Assembly (NCBI RefSeq): GCF_013285155.1
Contig: NZ_JABTEL010000011.1
Location: forward strand, 1-64,000
Direction of reading: 5' to 3'
Length of the DNA: 64,000 nt
Source: Winogradskyella undariae
GTDB taxonomy: Bacteria > Bacteroidota > Bacteroidia > Flavobacteriales > Flavobacteriaceae
This document shows positions 62,232-64,000 of the stretch, one piece after another. Each line of letters opens with the position of its first letter. The first letter of the stretch is position 1. The notes beneath the pieces were generated by a model, which was not told the DNA's origin, ran no database searches, and saw nothing but the letters and a program-made list of their open reading frames with translations. The translations under genes were made by a program, and so were the position numbers.

Positions 62232-63776
62232 CTATTCAATCTTTAAAAAAATATTGAGATATTGTGCTTCTATCTCTGCAACTTCTTCTTTTTTTAATTC
62301 TGTAAATTCTTTTTCCAAAGCTCTTTTTGATAAAGTACCATTATTCTGTTCTAAAAACCGAACCATTAATGCTACTAATTTGTCTGGCATTTCAAAATGA
62401 TTATCTAAATACCTTTTAAATTCATCATATTTTTGCAAATAACTTACTTCTTCTGGAATCACCCTTTTTAAAGTATCCGCTACACAATCATATAAAAATT
62501 CAGCTTGTTTGGTTGCATCAAAATAACGATAAAAATCAATAGTATTATTTGTTACTTCTATATTATTAGTTTCTGTTCGACTCCATGTTATATAATCTAA
62601 TAACGGGTGGGAATAAGATTCTAAAACAGCTTTATAATCCTCTATATGATCTAAAATTGAGGAAGAAACAGGAAAAATAACCCCTTGTTGTGTTAATTTC
62701 TTTTTTGCTAAAATATGATGTATAATATAACGATGTAAACGTCCATTACCATCTACAAAAGGGTGTATAAATACAAAACCAAATGCTATGGTTGCAGCCG
62801 CTAAAACAGCATCGTAACTTTTATCCTGCACTACTCCATTTGTTGCCATTAACCCCTTTAGTAATTGTTCTATGTCATTTTGTTTTGCAGAAATATGATC
62901 TGGTATTGGTTCTCCTGTACTTCTATCATGCTGCCCTACAAAACCCCCTTCGTTACGTAACCCCATGGTTAAAAATCTAGTATTTTCAATAACTATTTGC
63001 TGTAAACGTTCTAACTCTTCAATACTTAAAGGTTTATCTCCAGCTTGCCCAATTGCTTTCCCCCAGCGCATAGCCCTGTTATTTCCAGGGTTTTCACCTT
63101 CAATAGTAAAAGACGCTTTAGAATCTTTTAATAGTAAAAACGAATATGCACGTTGTAATACATCTTTATGAATACCCTGTAAGAACCTATTTTTTTGATC
63201 GGATAAATTGGCATTGATATATTTTTCTAATTTTTCAGTTTTAAAAATTAACGGACAAAAATCTACGGTACCTGGAAGATTATTAATTATTTTTTGTCTT
63301 ACAGCTTCTTGTCCTTTTATTACATATTGCATTTTAGCGTCTAACAACGGAATATATTTACGTTTTTTTAAATCGACATCTACATGAATCTGTTCTTGCT
63401 GAAGCCACTCATACAAAAACCAAATTTTACGACTATATTGACCACTAGGCTCTATATGTAATATACCTTGTACTTTATCTTTAGTTATTGCATTAAATAA
63501 TGATTTAAACACTAATAAATTTATGCCTTCATATTTAATAGCAAACACCAACTGTTTGTATAATGTTTCTTCTGGTTGGTAGGACGCAGGAAACACTTTC
63601 CATTTGCCGTTACTATATTTTTTGCTTTTGTCAGCTATTAATGCTAATGTGTTTGGAAATGGTATTGGTAACTTTAAACCTTCTATGATAGCACCGTACC
63701 CCACTATTTTCCCTTTTTCAGGTATGGTTTTTCCTTGAAATATAGATGTTACTACTAATGATGTTACTATTTCCAT
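62232..63776 (-). CDS. Fic family AMP-transferase
   Basis: 514 residues. The Fic core has the complete active-site motif HPFVDGNGRLHR (338-349) and the upstream inhibitory-helix motif SFTIEG (222-227, S/T-x-x-x-E-G/N), so it is a self-inhibited class II/III type enzyme that should AMPylate protein hydroxyls with ATP. N-terminal ~200 residues form a non-conserved specificity region; the C-terminal ~80 residues look like a winged helix (ALMVRFLEQNNGTLSKRALEKEF). No separate antitoxin gene is adjacent. It lies alone between two copies of a structured repeat and is the only gene in that slot. Confidence 0.9.
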   Translation of the reverse strand: MEIVTSLVVTSIFQGKTIPEKGKIVGYGAIIEGLKLPIPFPNTLALIADKSKKYSNGKWKVFPASYQPEETLYKQLVFAIKYEGINLLVFKSLFNAITKDKVQGILHIEPSGQYSRKIWFLYEWLQQEQIHVDVDLKKRKYIPLLDAKMQYVIKGQEAVRQKIINNLPGTVDFCPLIFKTEKLEKYINANLSDQKNRFLQGIHKDVLQRAYSFLLLKDSKASFTIEGENPGNNRAMRWGKAIGQAGDKPLSIEELERLQQIVIENTRFLTMGLRNEGGFVGQHDRSTGEPIPDHISAKQNDIEQLLKGLMATNGVVQDKSYDAVLAAATIAFGFVFIHPFVDGNGRLHRYIIHHILAKKKLTQQGVIFPVSSSILDHIEDYKAVLESYSHPLLDYITWSRTETNNIEVTNNTIDFYRYFDATKQAEFLYDCVADTLKRVIPEEVSYLQKYDEFKRYLDNHFEMPDKLVALMVRFLEQNNGTLSKRALEKEFTELKKEEVAEIEAQYLNIFLKIE

Positions 63777-63819
63777 GTTTTAATTTCTTTTAATACTACT
63801 CAAAGATAACCAAAAACAC

Positions 63820-63950
63820 GCGCGCTATTCATAAAAAATGAGCGCAAAATTGAAATCGAAAATAAAAACGAGCGCAAATTAAAATTTAAAAACGAGCGCA
63901 ATTACAAAAAAATAAGCGCAAAACTCATTTAATAGAAAAAAGTAAGCGCA
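63820..63950. repeat. Iterated AGCGCAA motifs upstream of fic
   Basis: AGCGCA(A) occurs five times in the same orientation, starting at 63841, 63871, 63895, 63915 and 63945 (spacings 30, 24, 20 and 30), with GCGCGCT near 63820-63826. Linkers are A-rich and unrelated except for AAAACG or AAAAAT-type lead-ins. There is no ORF here. This may be a multi-site operator for fic, an iteron array, or leftover repeat sequence. Confidence 0.65.
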
Positions 63951-64000
63951 AAAAAAATACGCTTTTTACGGCGTATTATTTTTTTCAAAACCTTTGGCTT
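63951..64000. repeat. Structured boundary element, copy B (5' side of fic, cut by window end)
   Basis: Stem ATACGC (63957-63962) with GCGTAT (63971-63976), loop TTTTTACG, then ATTATTTTTTTCAAAACC and TTTGGCTT to the last base. Against copy A (ATCCGC/GCGGAT) the third pair changed from C-G to A-T on both arms, while the downstream 24-26 bases are identical. It continues past the window. Confidence 0.75.

Overview
The window is a chromosomal segment of a low-GC Bacteroidota, almost certainly a Flavobacteriaceae. Reasons visible in the sequence: genes begin after A-rich leaders with little Shine-Dalgarno signal; many intergenic regions carry the Bacteroidota -7 box TAnnTTTG; two secreted proteins end in type IX secretion (T9SS) sorting tails; glutamine synthetase III sits back to back with a eukaryote-like glutamine synthetase II; and IcmF, a Bacteroidota-type PurM and a BlaR1-like receptor with a TonB-plug-like segment are present.

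Layout. (1) 1-3640: trpC, trpF and trpB. Every gap between them is filled by repetitive DNA: two copies of a ~235 bp structured element, each headed by a different heptanucleotide microsatellite, REP-like hairpins, and a different structured element after trpB where trpA would be expected. (2) 3.6-15.9 kb: ftsE, then a surface-polysaccharide locus with four glycosyltransferases, an FdtA-type ketoisomerase and FdtB-type aminotransferase (dTDP-3-amino-3,6-dideoxyhexose), a FemAB-like acyltransferase, two tandem Wzx-type flippases, and an MBOAT/SGNH O-acylation pair. (3) 16-41 kb: mostly housekeeping genes (typA, kdsA, ypdA-like, a SigZ-like sigma factor with a previously uncalled 33-residue Cys-rich peptide, osmC-like, icmF, purU, pyrF, prfA, purM, GSIII/GSII). 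(4) 41-58 kb: two T9SS-secreted proteins, a Ca/Na antiporter, a BlaI/BlaR1-like pair with a 40 bp perfect operator palindrome, a multihaem cytochrome gene broken by a one-base frameshift, and sbcCD.

(5) From ~58.08 kb to the end is an accessory island. Its left edge shows a 20-nt tRNA 3'-end-like fragment followed by that tRNA's probable terminator, as left by tRNA-targeted integration. Inside are a tripartite HipBST toxin-antitoxin operon with three operator-like palindromes spaced 40-41 bp, a visibly higher-GC operon of four unrecognised or barely characterised genes (a 251-aa protein, DUF5675, two small membrane proteins) beside a small divergent HTH-like gene, and a Fic AMP-transferase gene lying between two copies of a hairpin element whose stems differ by compensatory changes. 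No integrase, transposase, complete tRNA, rRNA or CRISPR array is visible.

The strongest candidates for undescribed biology are the covarying structured repeats in the trp cluster, the hairpin-bounded Fic slot with its AGCGCAA iterations, and the 60.2-61.9 kb operon. All functional statements come from reading the sequence; no database or folding run was possible.
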